Part shown: piece by piece, positions 23,825-32,345 of the stretch | How positions within the stretch are numbered: position 1 is the first letter of the stretch | How the letters are laid out: every line of letters starts with the position of its first letter | NCBI RefSeq assembly: GCF_004348725.1 | Contig: NZ_SMKR01000031.1 | Span: 1-51,046, forward strand | Source of the DNA: Kribbella turkmenica | GTDB lineage: Bacteria > Actinomycetota > Actinomycetes > Propionibacteriales > Kribbellaceae | Length of the DNA: 51,046 nt | Direction of reading: 5' to 3' | The notes under the pieces: generated by a model | Database searches by the model: none | Seen by the model: only the letters and a program-made list of their open reading frames with translations | Told to the model about the DNA's origin: nothing | Program-made: the position numbers and the translations under genes

Positions 23825-24235
23825 GTGGAAGAAGGCACTTCAAAGGAACCGAGTGACTCCTGCTGCACCGTGGACGCGTTCCAGTGGGACACCCGGGAGG
23901 ACTGTGACGTCCGGCAGATCCTGGACCGGATCGGCGACAAGTGGTCCCTGCTGGTGATCGCGCTGCTGGACACCCGGTGCATGCGGTTCACCGAGCTGAA
24001 GAAGACGATCGACGGGATCAGCCAGCGGATGCTGACTGTCACCTTGCGCCAGCTCGAGCGGGACGGCCTGGTCAGCCGGACGGTCCATCCGGTCGTGCCG
24101 CCGCGGGTCGACTACGAGCTCACCCCGCTCGGCGTCACTCTGCACGCCACGATCCAGTCCCTGGTGACCTGGACCGAAACCCACCAGTCCGAGATCGCCG
24201 CCGCGCGCGCCAAGTACGACGCGGCGTCTTCGTGA
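23825..24235 (+). CDS. HxlR-family transcriptional regulator
   Basis: The 136-residue winged-helix protein contains CDVRQILDRIGDKWSLLVIALLDTRCMRFTELKKTIDGISQRMLTVTLRQLERDGLVSRTVHPVVPPRVDYELTPLG, the HxlR consensus. Two Cys (15-16) and a Cys at the start of the winged helix may sense thiol-reactive compounds. It is divergent from the MFS gene, with 66 bases between the starts, a usual regulator-pump pairing. Confidence 0.93.
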   Translation: MEEGTSKEPSDSCCTVDAFQWDTREDCDVRQILDRIGDKWSLLVIALLDTRCMRFTELKKTIDGISQRMLTVTLRQLERDGLVSRTVHPVVPPRVDYELTPLGVTLHATIQSLVTWTETHQSEIAAARAKYDAASS

Positions 24236-24307
24236 AGCTCGCCGGATGACCCGGTACGGCGACCAGCGTCAGAGCCCCCCGCGACAACGGCGAGCGCGTT
24301 GAGGATG

Positions 24308-25401
24308 AGGGGTTGCGCCATCGACACCTTCCGCCGCAAGTCCGCACTGCGCGAGCGGTACACCGAGCTGTCCCGCGACCTGAAGGAGGGAGACATGAAC
24401 ACCGGAGGCCTCCACGGCGCCCGGCCGGACACCGGGGACCTGTTGTGGGATCCCGACCGGATCGACGACGACGTACTGGCCCGGTTCTTCATGACCTGCC
24501 ACCCGGTGCTGTCGCGCGAGGCCGGTATCCCGCTCACGCTACGGGCGCTCGGCGGTCTGACCAGTGACGAGATCGCCCGCGCGTTCCTGGTCCCGACCGC
24601 GACCGTACAAGCCCGGATCACCCGGGCCAAGAAGACCTGGCGGCGGCCGGCGTCCGGTTCGAGATGCCGTCCCCGCAGGACCGGCATGCCCGGCTGCCCG
24701 CCGTCCTGAACTCTGTGTACGTCATCTTCAGTGAGGGCTCGTCCGCGAGCACCGGGCCCGAGCGGATCCGTACCGACCTGGCCGGTGGGGCGATCAGGCT
24801 CGCGCGGATCCTCGCCCGGCTGGTGCCCGACGAGCCGGAGGTGCAAAATCTGCTGGCCCTGCTCGAGCTGACCGCCGCGCGGTTCCCGGCGCGGGTCGAC
24901 GAGAACGGCGACGTCGTCCTGCTCGAGCACCAGAACCGGCGCCGCTGGGACCGGGACGCGATCCGCCGCGGCCGGGCGGCGCTCGCCCGGGCCGAGCGTT
25001 TCGGCCGCGGGCTCGGGACCTACGGGCTGCAGGCGGCGATCGCCGAGTGCCATGCGGTCGCGCCGAACGTGGACAGCACCGACTGGCCGCGCATCGTGGC
25101 GCTCTACGAGGCGCTCGGCCGGCTCGCGCCGTCCCCGGTCGTCGACCTCAACCGGTCGGTCGCGGTGACGATGACCGGCGCCGCCGCCGCGGGCCTGGCG
25201 ATCGTCGACGAACTGATCGCCGCCGGCGCGCTGGCAGACTCACACCTGCTGCCCGGCACCCGCGCCGAGATCCTGATCCGGCTCGGCCGCACCGCTGCGG
25301 CGGCTGCCGAGCTGCGGCGCGCCCTGGAACTCTGCGCCAACGAACCCGAACGCCGGCTCCTGCAACGCAAACTGGACGATCTGGATCACGATCGGCGGTA
25401 G
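24308..25401 (+). pseudogene. Truncated and frameshifted ECF sigma factor (ECF42-type with SnoaL/TPR-like C-terminal extension)
   Basis: Two adjacent frames together give the family sequence. Frame one (from 24308) has CAIDTFRRKSALRERYTEL, LLWDPDRIDDDVLARFFMTCHPVLSREA and TSDEIARAFLVPTATVQARITRAKKT. Frame two continues LAAAGVRFEMPSPQDRHARLPAVLNSVYVIFSEGSS through to SHLLPGTRAEILIRLGRTAAAAAELRRALELC, ending at 25401. One C appears to be missing near 24636. The first 70-80 residues of sigma region 2 are absent, with only about 72 bases between the HxlR stop and the remnant. So the gene is dead twice over, unless the frameshift is a sequencing error. The usual YCII/DGPF partner gene lies at 40.6 kb. 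Confidence 0.85.
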
Positions 25402-25550
25402 CTCAGGCGGGCTGATGCCCGAGTCGAAGGACCAGGTGTCTGGCCGTCGGCAGGGACCAGCAGGTCGGAACCGCCGCCAGGGTCGAACCACTCGCCGGCC
25501 TCGACGACGCCGTCCACGGTGGTGTTCTGGGTGACGATCTAGCCCCGCAT
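25400..25550 (-). pseudogene. N-terminal remnant of a DHFR/RibD-C family gene
   Basis: Reading down from 25550 the frame is MRG-stop-IVTQNTTVDGVVEAGEWFDPGGGSDLL. This is the typical start of dihydrofolate-reductase-like proteins of the RibD C-terminal family. An AGGAG site precedes the ATG, but codon 4 is TAG and the similarity ends after about 35 residues. It follows the dead sigma gene and fills the space before tex. Confidence 0.55.
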
Positions 25551-25629
25551 CAGCTCTCCTGGACCAGGTTTCAGCTGGTACGTCGCAGCCGACCGCCACC
25601 CCATCTCCCGCCGGTGCGCCGGACGCGCC

Positions 25630-28113
25630 TCAGCGGACGGTGAAGCCCGCCTTCCGGAAGGCATCGGCGAGCGAGGTCTCGTCCATCGGCGTCTCGGTCT
25701 GCGTGCCGCCCCGGCCACCACGGCCGCCGTCCCGTCCGCCCTGGCCGCCCGGCCCTCGGCCGCCACGCCCACCTGGACCGCCCTGACCGCCGGCAGGTCC
25801 ACGCCCCTGGCCGCCGCCGTCCGGGCCCCGGCCCTGACCACCGCCGGGACCGCGCCCCTGGCCACCCGATCCACGACCGCCCTGGTTGCCCGCCGTACGG
25901 GCGCCGCGGTCACCCGGACGACCGCCCGCGCTCCCGGGCTCGTCGTCCAGGCGCAGGGTCAGCGAGATCCGGTTCCGCGGGATGTCGACCTCGAGCACCT
26001 TCACCTTGACGATGTCGCCGGGCTTGACCACCTCGCGCGGGTCCTTGACGAAGGTCTTCGACAGCGCCGACACGTGGGCGAGCCCGTCCTGGTGGACGCC
26101 GATGTCGATGAACGCGCCGAACGCGGCCACGTTGGTGACCTGGCCCTCGAGCCGCATCCCCGGCCTGAGGTCGGCGATCTTGTCCACCCCGTCGGCGAAC
26201 ACCGCGGTCTTGAACGCCGGCCGCGGGTCCCGGCCCGGCTTCTCCAGCTCGGCGAGGATGTCGGTGACCGTCGGCAGGCCGAACATGTCGTCGACGAAGT
26301 CCGCAGCCTTCAGCTTCTTCAGGTCGGCCGAGCCGATCAGCGACTTCACGTCCCGGCCGGTCGCGTCGAGGATCCGGCGGACCACCGGGTAGGCCTCCGG
26401 GTGCACGCTGGACGCGTCCAGCGGGTCGTCGCCGTCGGGGATCCGGAGGAAGCCGGCCGCCTGCTCGAACGCCTTCGGCCCGAGCCGCGCCACCTCCTTC
26501 AGCGCCGACCGGCACTTGAACGGCCCGTTGACGTCGCGGTGCTGCACGATGTTGTCGGCCAGGCCGGGGGTGATGCCGGAGACCCGGGTGAGCAGCGGGG
26601 CGGACGCCGTGTTCAGGTCCACACCGACCGCGTTCACACAGTCCTCGACGACCGCGTCGAGGGAGCGGGACAGCGAGTTCTCCGGGAGGTCGTGCTGGTA
26701 CTGGCCGACGCCGATCGACTTCGGGTCGATCTTCACCAGCTCGGCCAGCGGGTCCTGCAGCCGGCGGGCGATCGAGACCGCGCCGCGCAGCGAGACGTCC
26801 ATTCCCGGCAGTTCCTGCGAGGCGAACGCGGACGCCGAGTACACCGACGCGCCCGCCTCGGAGACGACCGCCTTGGTCAGCTTGAGCTCGGGGTGCTTCG
26901 CGATCAGTTCCGCGGCCAGCTTGTCGGTCTCACGCGACGCCGTACCGTTGCCGATGGCAATCAGCTCGACGTTGTGCGCGGCCGCCAGCGCGGCCAGGGT
27001 GGCGATCGACCTGTCCCACTGGTTCTGCGGGACGTGCGGGTAGATCACGCCGGTGGCGACCACCTTGCCGGTCGCGTCCACGACCGCGACCTTGACGCCC
27101 GTCCGGAAGCCCGGATCGAGGCCCATCGTCGCCCGGGTGCCGGCCGGGGCGGCCAGCAGCAGGTCGCGCAGATTGGCCGCGAACACCCGGATCGCCTCGT
27201 CCTCGGCGATCTGCCGCAGCCGCATCCGCAGGTCGATGCCGAGGTGGACCAGGATCTTCGTCCGCCAGGCCCAGCGGACGGTCTCGACCAGCCACTTGTC
27301 CGCCGGGCGGCCCTGGTTCTCGATGCCGTTGCGGCGGGCGATGCTGGTCTCGTACTCCGTGGGGCCGTCCGCCTCGACGCCGGCCGGGAGCGGCTCGACG
27401 GTGAGCGTCAGCACGTCCTCCTTCTCCCCGCGGAACATCGCCAGGATCCGGTGCGACGGCATCTTGGTGAACGGCTCGTCGAAGTCGAAGTAGTCCGAGA
27501 ACTTCGCGCCTTCGGTCTCCTTGCCCTCGCGGACGGCCGATGCCAGCCGGCCCTGCGTCCACAGCCGCTCGCGCAGCTCGCCGATCAGGTCGGCGTCCTC
27601 GGCGAACCGCTCGACCAGGATCGCGCGCGCACCGTCCAGCGCGGCCTGCGGGTCGGCCACGCCGAGCTCGGGGTTGACGAAGACCGCGGCGGCCGCGAAC
27701 GGCTCCACCTCGGGGTCGGCGAGCAGTCCGTCGGCGAGCGGCTCCAGCCCGGCCTCGCGCGCGATCATCGCCTTGGTCCGCCGCTTGGGTTTGAACGGCA
27801 GGTAGATGTCCTCGAGCCGCGACTTGGTGTCGGCGGCAAGGATTGCGGCCTTCAGCGCGTCGTCCAGCTTGCCCTGGCTCTCGATCGACTCGAGCACCGT
27901 CTGCCGGCGTTCCTCCAGCTCACGCAGGTACCGCAGGCGTTCCTCGATCGTGCGCAGCTGCGCGTCGTCGAGCATCCCGGTGACCTCTTTGCGGTACCGC
28001 GCGATGAACGGGACCGTCGATCCCTCGTCGAGCAGCGCCACCGCTGCCCGCACCTGGTTCTCGCCGACCTCCAGTTCACTCGCGATCCGCTGCTCGACCG
28101 ACTGCACCACCAC
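25630..28113 (-). CDS. tex: Tex family RNA-binding transcription accessory protein
   Basis: The 827-residue protein has a Tex N-terminal domain ([42 protein letters not shown], about 5-46). It also has a YqgF-like domain ([21 protein letters not shown]), tandem helix-hairpin-helix segments ([21 protein letters not shown]), and an S1 domain ([30 protein letters not shown]) near residue 660-725. A tail of about 100 residues is rich in GGQGRGP units and ends [17 protein letters not shown]. Tex binds nucleic acids and affects transcription. GTG 28113 follows AGAGGGG; upstream starts give a non-conserved leader. The long open frame on the opposite strand is a shadow. Confidence 0.95.
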   Translation of the reverse strand: MVVQSVEQRIASELEVGENQVRAAVALLDEGSTVPFIARYRKEVTGMLDDAQLRTIEERLRYLRELEERRQTVLESIESQGKLDDALKAAILAADTKSRLEDIYLPFKPKRRTKAMIAREAGLEPLADGLLADPEVEPFAAAAVFVNPELGVADPQAALDGARAILVERFAEDADLIGELRERLWTQGRLASAVREGKETEGAKFSDYFDFDEPFTKMPSHRILAMFRGEKEDVLTLTVEPLPAGVEADGPTEYETSIARRNGIENQGRPADKWLVETVRWAWRTKILVHLGIDLRMRLRQIAEDEAIRVFAANLRDLLLAAPAGTRATMGLDPGFRTGVKVAVVDATGKVVATGVIYPHVPQNQWDRSIATLAALAAAHNVELIAIGNGTASRETDKLAAELIAKHPELKLTKAVVSEAGASVYSASAFASQELPGMDVSLRGAVSIARRLQDPLAELVKIDPKSIGVGQYQHDLPENSLSRSLDAVVEDCVNAVGVDLNTASAPLLTRVSGITPGLADNIVQHRDVNGPFKCRSALKEVARLGPKAFEQAAGFLRIPDGDDPLDASSVHPEAYPVVRRILDATGRDVKSLIGSADLKKLKAADFVDDMFGLPTVTDILAELEKPGRDPRPAFKTAVFADGVDKIADLRPGMRLEGQVTNVAAFGAFIDIGVHQDGLAHVSALSKTFVKDPREVVKPGDIVKVKVLEVDIPRNRISLTLRLDDEPGSAGGRPGDRGARTAGNQGGRGSGGQGRGPGGGQGRGPDGGGQGRGPAGGQGGPGGRGGRGPGGQGGRDGGRGGRGGTQTETPMDETSLADAFRKAGFTVR

Positions 28114-28265
28114 GTCCGATTCCCCTCTACCGACAACGATCCCCGGGCGACCCGCACCCGCGTGGCCCATATCCTCGCGCATCCCACCCCCCACGCCGAA
28201 ACCCGATACCCCTCCCTGTGGACAAGTTCCGTGCAATGATCACGCCACGGCCTGGGGAGGAACAC

Positions 28266-28835
28266 ATGCGGCAGTTCGGCGAGCCCACGCCGCGCACCGC
28301 GCGGCCGACCTGGATCGGCGTGCCCGCCCTGGTGCTGGTGCTGCTCGGCGTCCTGGTGCTGGCCGACGCCCAGTCCCGGCAGGACCTGAGTCGCGAGCTG
28401 CTCGACACCGGGATCGAGACGGTGGCCGACGCGGTGCAGGTCGAGGTGACCGGTGGCGCCGGGCGTCCGGCGATCAACGAGGTCCGGGTCGACCTCACCG
28501 CGGCCGGCGCGGACCGGATCCGGACCACGCTGCACGACATCGTGGACGACCGGCAGGGGATGCCCGAAGGGATTCAGCAGCCGGCGCCGGGCACACGGTA
28601 CGCGATGCCGCTGCACCTCGTGTACCGCCAGTCCGATCCGTCGACCGTGCTGGCGCTGAAGGACGCGCAGGAGTGGCTCGACGACAAGGACGCACCGCGG
28701 TTGGGTCAGGGACTGATCGGCGCCGGGTTGGCACTCGTCGTGCTGGCGGCGCTGCTGCTGACGATCGGGGCGAGGCGTCGCGGCCTGGCCTGGTGGCAGT
28801 GGTACGCCGAGCCGCTCGCACGGCACCGTAAATAG
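28266..28835 (+). CDS. Membrane protein with two helices, unknown function
   Basis: The 189-residue protein has a helix at about 17-35 (WIGVPALVLVLLGVLVLADA), an outside domain of about 110 residues, and a second helix at about 148-168 (LIGAGLALVVLAALLLTIGA). No domain is recognised. A GGGGAGG site is 6 bases before ATG 28266, and the earlier GTG at 28218 lacks one. It is divergent from tex. Confidence 0.75.
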   Translation: MRQFGEPTPRTARPTWIGVPALVLVLLGVLVLADAQSRQDLSRELLDTGIETVADAVQVEVTGGAGRPAINEVRVDLTAAGADRIRTTLHDIVDDRQGMPEGIQQPAPGTRYAMPLHLVYRQSDPSTVLALKDAQEWLDDKDAPRLGQGLIGAGLALVVLAALLLTIGARRRGLAWWQWYAEPLARHRK

Positions 28836-28836
28836 A

Positions 28837-28867
28837 CGAGCTCCCCGCAACCCGTGCGGGGAGCTCG
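28837..28867. terminator. Perfect 13-bp terminator between convergent genes
   Basis: CGAGCTCCCCGCA and TGCGGGGAGCTCG pair around a 5-base loop, two bases past the membrane-protein stop and 14 bases before the stop of the convergent MFS gene. Confidence 0.8.
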
Positions 28868-28880
28868 CCGTACCTGGGCG

Positions 28881-30371
28881 TCAGGCGGCCTCGAGCGCCA
28901 GGTCCTCCGAGTCGTCCGCAACCTCCACCGGCTGCTTGGCCGGGCGCATCAGGGTGCAGGCGATGACCACTGCGGCGGCCACGATGACCGCGGCGACGGC
29001 GAAGGAGAGGTGGTAGCCGGAGGTCAGGGCTTCCAGCGGAGCCTTGCCGGCGGCGTCCAGGCCGGCGGTGCGGGTGGCCGACAGGGTGGCCAGCACGGCC
29101 AGGCCCAGCGCGGCGCCGACCTGGGCGGTGGTGCCGACGAGGCCGGAAGCCAAGCCGGCGTCCTCGGGCTTCACGTCGGCCATCGACAGGCCCATCAGCG
29201 CCGGGAAGCAGACGCCGGCACCCAGGCCCAGCAGGACCAGGACGGGCAGCACGTGGACGACGTAGGTGCCGCCGACCGGCGCCTGGGTGAAGAGGGCCAG
29301 GCCGGCCACGATCAGTACCAGTCCGGCGATCAGCGGGCGGCGCGGACCGAACCGCATCACCAGCTTCTCGGAGTACCGCACCGACAGCAGACCCATGATC
29401 ACAGTGGTCGGCAGGAACGCCAGTCCGATCTCCAGAGCGTCGTACCCGAGCACCCGCTGCAGGTACAGCGAGCCGAGGAAGAAGATGCCGAACATCCCCG
29501 AGGCGGACAGCGCCTGGATCAGGTTGGCGCCGGTCAGGTTGCGGGAGCGGAAGATCCGCAGTGGCACCAGCGGGTTGGCCGCTGTCGCCTCACGAACGAT
29601 GAAGCCGGCCAGCAGGATCAGCGTCATCAGGGCCAGGACGAGCGTCCGCGGCGCGGTCCAGCCCTCTTCCGCGGCCGGCTTGACGATGGTGAACACGCCG
29701 ACCATCAGCGCCGCGGTGATCAGCACGGCCCCCGGCACGTCGGTGCCGCGGCCCAGTCCGAGGCCCTTGTCCTTCTCGATCAGCCGGATCGCCAGTACGG
29801 CGGTCAGCGCGCCGATCGGCAGGTTGACGAAAAAGATCCAGTGCCAGTTGATCGCCTGGGTCAGCACCCCGCCGGCGAGCAGCCCGATCGACCCACCCGC
29901 GGACGCCACGAAGGCGTACACGCCGATTGCCTTCGCCTGCTCACGCGGCTCGGGGAACAGCGTCACGATCATGCCCAGGATCACCGCGGCGGTCAGCGCC
30001 CCGCCGGCACCCTGGACGAACCGGGCGATGACGAGCACCTCCTGCGTCTGCGCCAGACCGCAGAACACCGAGGCGATGGTGAAGACGGTCAGCCCGCCGA
30101 CAAAGACGTTCCGCCGTCCGAGCAGGTCGCCGAGCCGGCCGGCCAGCAGGAGCAGACCCCCGAACGCGATCATGTAGCCGTTGACGACCCAGGCCAGCGA
30201 CGAGCTGGTGAAGCCGAGGTCGTCCTGGATGGCCGGCAGGGCCACGTTCACCACGGTGACGTCGAGCACGATCATCAACATGCCCGCGCACAGTGTGTAG
30301 AGGGCCAGCCAGCGCGAGCGGCCGCCCTGCGTGGCCGGCGTCGTCGCCAGGGTGTCGGTCGTCGCGTACAT
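28881..30371 (-). CDS. MFS multidrug-efflux transporter, DHA2 family
   Basis: The 496-residue transporter has about 14 membrane helices. LDVTVVNVALPAIQDDLGF is motif D1. WVVNGYMIAFGGLLLLAGRLGDLLGRRNVFVGG is motif A. RFVQGAGGALTAAVILGMIVTLFPEPREQAKAIGVYAFVASAGGSIGLLAGGVLT contains motifs B and C. Such proteins export antibiotics or dyes. AAGGAGAG lies just upstream of ATG 30371, and a long stem-loop (30386-30422) covers the leader. No regulator is adjacent. Confidence 0.93.
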   Translation of the reverse strand: MYATTDTLATTPATQGGRSRWLALYTLCAGMLMIVLDVTVVNVALPAIQDDLGFTSSSLAWVVNGYMIAFGGLLLLAGRLGDLLGRRNVFVGGLTVFTIASVFCGLAQTQEVLVIARFVQGAGGALTAAVILGMIVTLFPEPREQAKAIGVYAFVASAGGSIGLLAGGVLTQAINWHWIFFVNLPIGALTAVLAIRLIEKDKGLGLGRGTDVPGAVLITAALMVGVFTIVKPAAEEGWTAPRTLVLALMTLILLAGFIVREATAANPLVPLRIFRSRNLTGANLIQALSASGMFGIFFLGSLYLQRVLGYDALEIGLAFLPTTVIMGLLSVRYSEKLVMRFGPRRPLIAGLVLIVAGLALFTQAPVGGTYVVHVLPVLVLLGLGAGVCFPALMGLSMADVKPEDAGLASGLVGTTAQVGAALGLAVLATLSATRTAGLDAAGKAPLEALTSGYHLSFAVAAVIVAAAVVIACTLMRPAKQPVEVADDSEDLALEAA

Positions 30372-30385
30372 TCCGGTTCTCTCCT

Positions 30386-30422
30386 TGGTCCGATGGGGGC
30401 CTTACACCCCTACGTCGGACCA
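30386..30422 (-). promoter_or_regulatory. Inverted repeat in the leader of the MFS gene
   Basis: TGGTCCGA (30386-30393) and TCGGACCA (30415-30422) are perfect arms, with an inner GGGG/CCCC pair. The element touches the ribosome site, so it could be a repressor operator or an RNA hairpin. Confidence 0.5.
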
Positions 30423-30429
30423 GGCCGGC

Positions 30430-31062
30430 TCAGATTGACACGTTTCCCGGAGTTTTTCCGGCGGGCTTCGACAGCCAGTACGCGATCAGCGCCGGGACCA
30501 GCCCGGATCCGACCACGAAGAGGGTCGGCAGCCGGGAGAGCAGCGCGAACCAGGTGAACAGGCCGATCACGCCGCCGGCGACCGGGAGCGAGCGCCGCAG
30601 CAGGAACAGGTTCGCCGCCCGGAACAGACTCTTCGTGGTCGTCTCGTCACCGGCGTCCGGGAGGACGGCCAGCGCACTCAGGTACAGACCGACGATCATC
30701 CCGGTCAGCGGGATCAGCACGGCCAGCGCGAGGATCCGCGCCACCCCGCCGCTGCTCGCCCAGAACGCCAGCCCGAAGGCGAGGGCGACGCCGCCGAAGT
30801 ACAGCCCCAGGCCGGTCAGCCAGAACCGCCGGAAGGCCCAGGTGAACTGCTGGAAGAACCGCCGCAGCAGCGACGGCCGGTCCTGGCTGATGGCGTCGGC
30901 CAGCACCCGCTGCATCGCGAACGCGGCCGGGAACAGCGTGACGATGCCGACGCTGAGGACGAGGAAGACCAACTGCAGCATGAGCAGGTCGCCGACGACC
31001 GACAGCTTCGACAGGACGGCGTTGGTCCGGCCGGCACCTCCATCACGATGGGGTACAGCCAC
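30430..31062 (-). CDS. DUF624 (YesL-like) membrane protein
   Basis: The 210-residue protein has five to six hydrophobic helices, with VGDLLMLQLVFLVLSVGIVTLFPAAFAMQRVLADAI as the family start and RRFFQQFTWAFRRFWLTGLGLYFGG. YesL-type proteins occur with sugar ABC transporters in Gram-positive bacteria; their role is unknown. GTG 31062 follows GAGGAGG by 7 bases, better supported than upstream candidates. It is divergent from the hybrid regulator and shares its operator region. Confidence 0.85.
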   Translation of the reverse strand: MAVPHRDGGAGRTNAVLSKLSVVGDLLMLQLVFLVLSVGIVTLFPAAFAMQRVLADAISQDRPSLLRRFFQQFTWAFRRFWLTGLGLYFGGVALAFGLAFWASSGGVARILALAVLIPLTGMIVGLYLSALAVLPDAGDETTTKSLFRAANLFLLRRSLPVAGGVIGLFTWFALLSRLPTLFVVGSGLVPALIAYWLSKPAGKTPGNVSI

Positions 31063-31093
31063 TGCTTTGCCTCCTCGTTCCGTGCGGGCTGGG

Positions 31094-31115
31094 TTGATCG
31101 TATGATCACGATCAA
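31094..31115. promoter_or_regulatory. Operator-like palindrome between the DUF624 gene and the regulator
   Basis: TTGATCGT and ACGATCAA flank a 6-base centre containing ATGATC. The position between two divergent starts, and a related TGATC-N6-GATCA site at 32224, suggest binding by the adjacent regulator. Confidence 0.55.
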
Positions 31116-31136
31116 TCACAAACCACAGGGGATTGC

Positions 31137-32225
31137 ATGCTTGCACCGGAGCGCCACGAGCTGATCCTGCGGAGCCTGCGGCGGCACGGCCGGCTCCGGG
31201 TGACCGAACTGGTCACCGAGCTCGGCGTCTCCGCGATCACAGTACGCCGCGACCTCGCCGAGCTGGACGCGGCCGGTCTGCTCCGCCGGGTGCACGGCGG
31301 CGCGATCGGCACCATCGCCGAGGACCGCAACGGTGCGCACGACAGCCAGCTGACCATCGGCATCGTCGTACCGAGCGCGGCGACGTACTACTCCGACGTG
31401 ATCCGCGGCGCCGAGGCGATGGCCGACCGGTACGGCGCCCGCCTCGTGCTCGGCGTCTCCGGGTACGACGCGGCCAAGGAGCAGGAGCGGATCGAGCGGG
31501 TGCTCGGCATCGGCGTGGCCGGGCTGCTGATCAGCACCGCGCTCGGCGACGGCGACGCCGACCGGCTCGGGTCGCGGTTGGACGACATCGACGTACCGGT
31601 GGTGCTGATGGAGCGGGCTTTCGGGTTCCCGCAGGTCGCCCGCGAGTACGACCACGTGCGCACCGACCACGCGTACGGCGCGATGCTCGCGCTCCGGCAC
31701 TTCGTCCGGCTCGGTCACCGGCGGATCGCGATCAACCTGCAGGCGACGGTGACGGCGCACTGGCTGCGCCGCGGGATCGAGGCGGCCGCGTCCACGCTCG
31801 AGGTCGACCTCTTCCTGTCGCCGGTCGACCTGCCGGAGCACGGGGAGGACCCGGCCGCGCTGGCCCAGCTGGACGCGTTCCTGGCGGAGGTCGAGTCGTT
31901 CGGCAGCCGGGCCGTGCTGGTGCACTCCGACGAGCACGGCGCGCGGCTCGTCGAGCGGGCGATGGAGCGCGGTCTCCGGGTCCCCGAGGACCTCGCGGTG
32001 ATCGCGTACAACGACGTGACGGCCGCACTGGCCGTCGTACCGTTGACTGCTGTCTGTCCGCCGAAGTTCGCGCTCGGTCAGACCGCCTGCGAGCTGCTGC
32101 TGCGCAAGCTGCAGTCCGGTCCGGGGCCGGTGCAGCACCTCAGCCTGCTGCCGGACCTGAACATCCGGACCTCCTGCGGGGCGGCCATCGCGGTGGCACC
32201 AGGCGTCGGATTGTTCCGGAACTGA
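31137..32225 (+). CDS. Hybrid transcriptional regulator: DeoR-type HTH fused to LacI-type sensor domain
   Basis: The 362-residue protein begins with a DeoR winged helix (about 4-58: ERHELILRSLRRHGRLRVTELVTELGVSAITVRRDLAELDAAGLLRRVHGG). It continues with a LacI/GalR periplasmic-binding-like domain (about 70-345: LTIGIVVPSAATYYSDVIRGAEAMADRYGARLVLGVSG, FVRLGHRRIAIN, VIAYNDVTAALAVVPLTAV). It should bind a sugar and control the transporter downstream and the DUF624 gene upstream. TTG or ATG near 31137 is the start; the sequence ATTGCATGC leaves ATG 31137 as the best one. No LacI-type N-terminal HTH is present, so the DNA target will not follow LacI rules. Confidence 0.9.
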   Translation: MLAPERHELILRSLRRHGRLRVTELVTELGVSAITVRRDLAELDAAGLLRRVHGGAIGTIAEDRNGAHDSQLTIGIVVPSAATYYSDVIRGAEAMADRYGARLVLGVSGYDAAKEQERIERVLGIGVAGLLISTALGDGDADRLGSRLDDIDVPVVLMERAFGFPQVAREYDHVRTDHAYGAMLALRHFVRLGHRRIAINLQATVTAHWLRRGIEAAASTLEVDLFLSPVDLPEHGEDPAALAQLDAFLAEVESFGSRAVLVHSDEHGARLVERAMERGLRVPEDLAVIAYNDVTAALAVVPLTAVCPPKFALGQTACELLLRKLQSGPGPVQHLSLLPDLNIRTSCGAAIAVAPGVGLFRN

Positions 32226-32239
32226 TCGATAGTGATCAT
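32224..32239. promoter_or_regulatory. Second operator-like site upstream of the binding-protein gene
   Basis: TGATC-N6-GATCA overlaps the stop region of the regulator gene and lies 17 bases upstream of the -35 box of the transporter promoter. It resembles the 31094 site. Confidence 0.45.
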
Positions 32240-32255
32240 TCGAGCGCCGAGGTAT

Positions 32256-32284
32256 TGACGAGGAAAGCCCTTTCCCATACTTTC
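32256..32284 (+). promoter_or_regulatory. Vegetative promoter of the sugar transporter operon with a palindromic spacer
   Basis: TTGACG (32256-32261) and TACTTT (32279-32284) are separated by 17 bases, the ideal sigma-70 spacing. The spacer contains GGAAAG-CC-CTTTCC, a palindrome that would cover the promoter if a repressor bound it. Confidence 0.65.
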
Positions 32285-32345
32285 GCTGCACTTGGGTGGT
32301 CCGATCGCGGATCCCGGCCGAACCAGGCAGCGAAGGAGTTCCCCT

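Noticed and set aside
24230..24322. Short minus-strand frame beginning MAQPLILNALAVVAGG
   Set aside because: It looks membrane-like, but it is only 30 residues, lies over the sigma remnant and has no start signals. It could be a remnant, but evidence is too thin.
26074..28239. 721-codon + strand frame opposite tex
   Set aside because: Tex has complete domains on the minus strand; the other frame is composed of arginine/valine/leucine-rich filler.
28854..30557. 567-codon + strand frame opposite the MFS gene
   Set aside because: It is a Gln/Gly/Arg-rich shadow of the MFS coding sequence.
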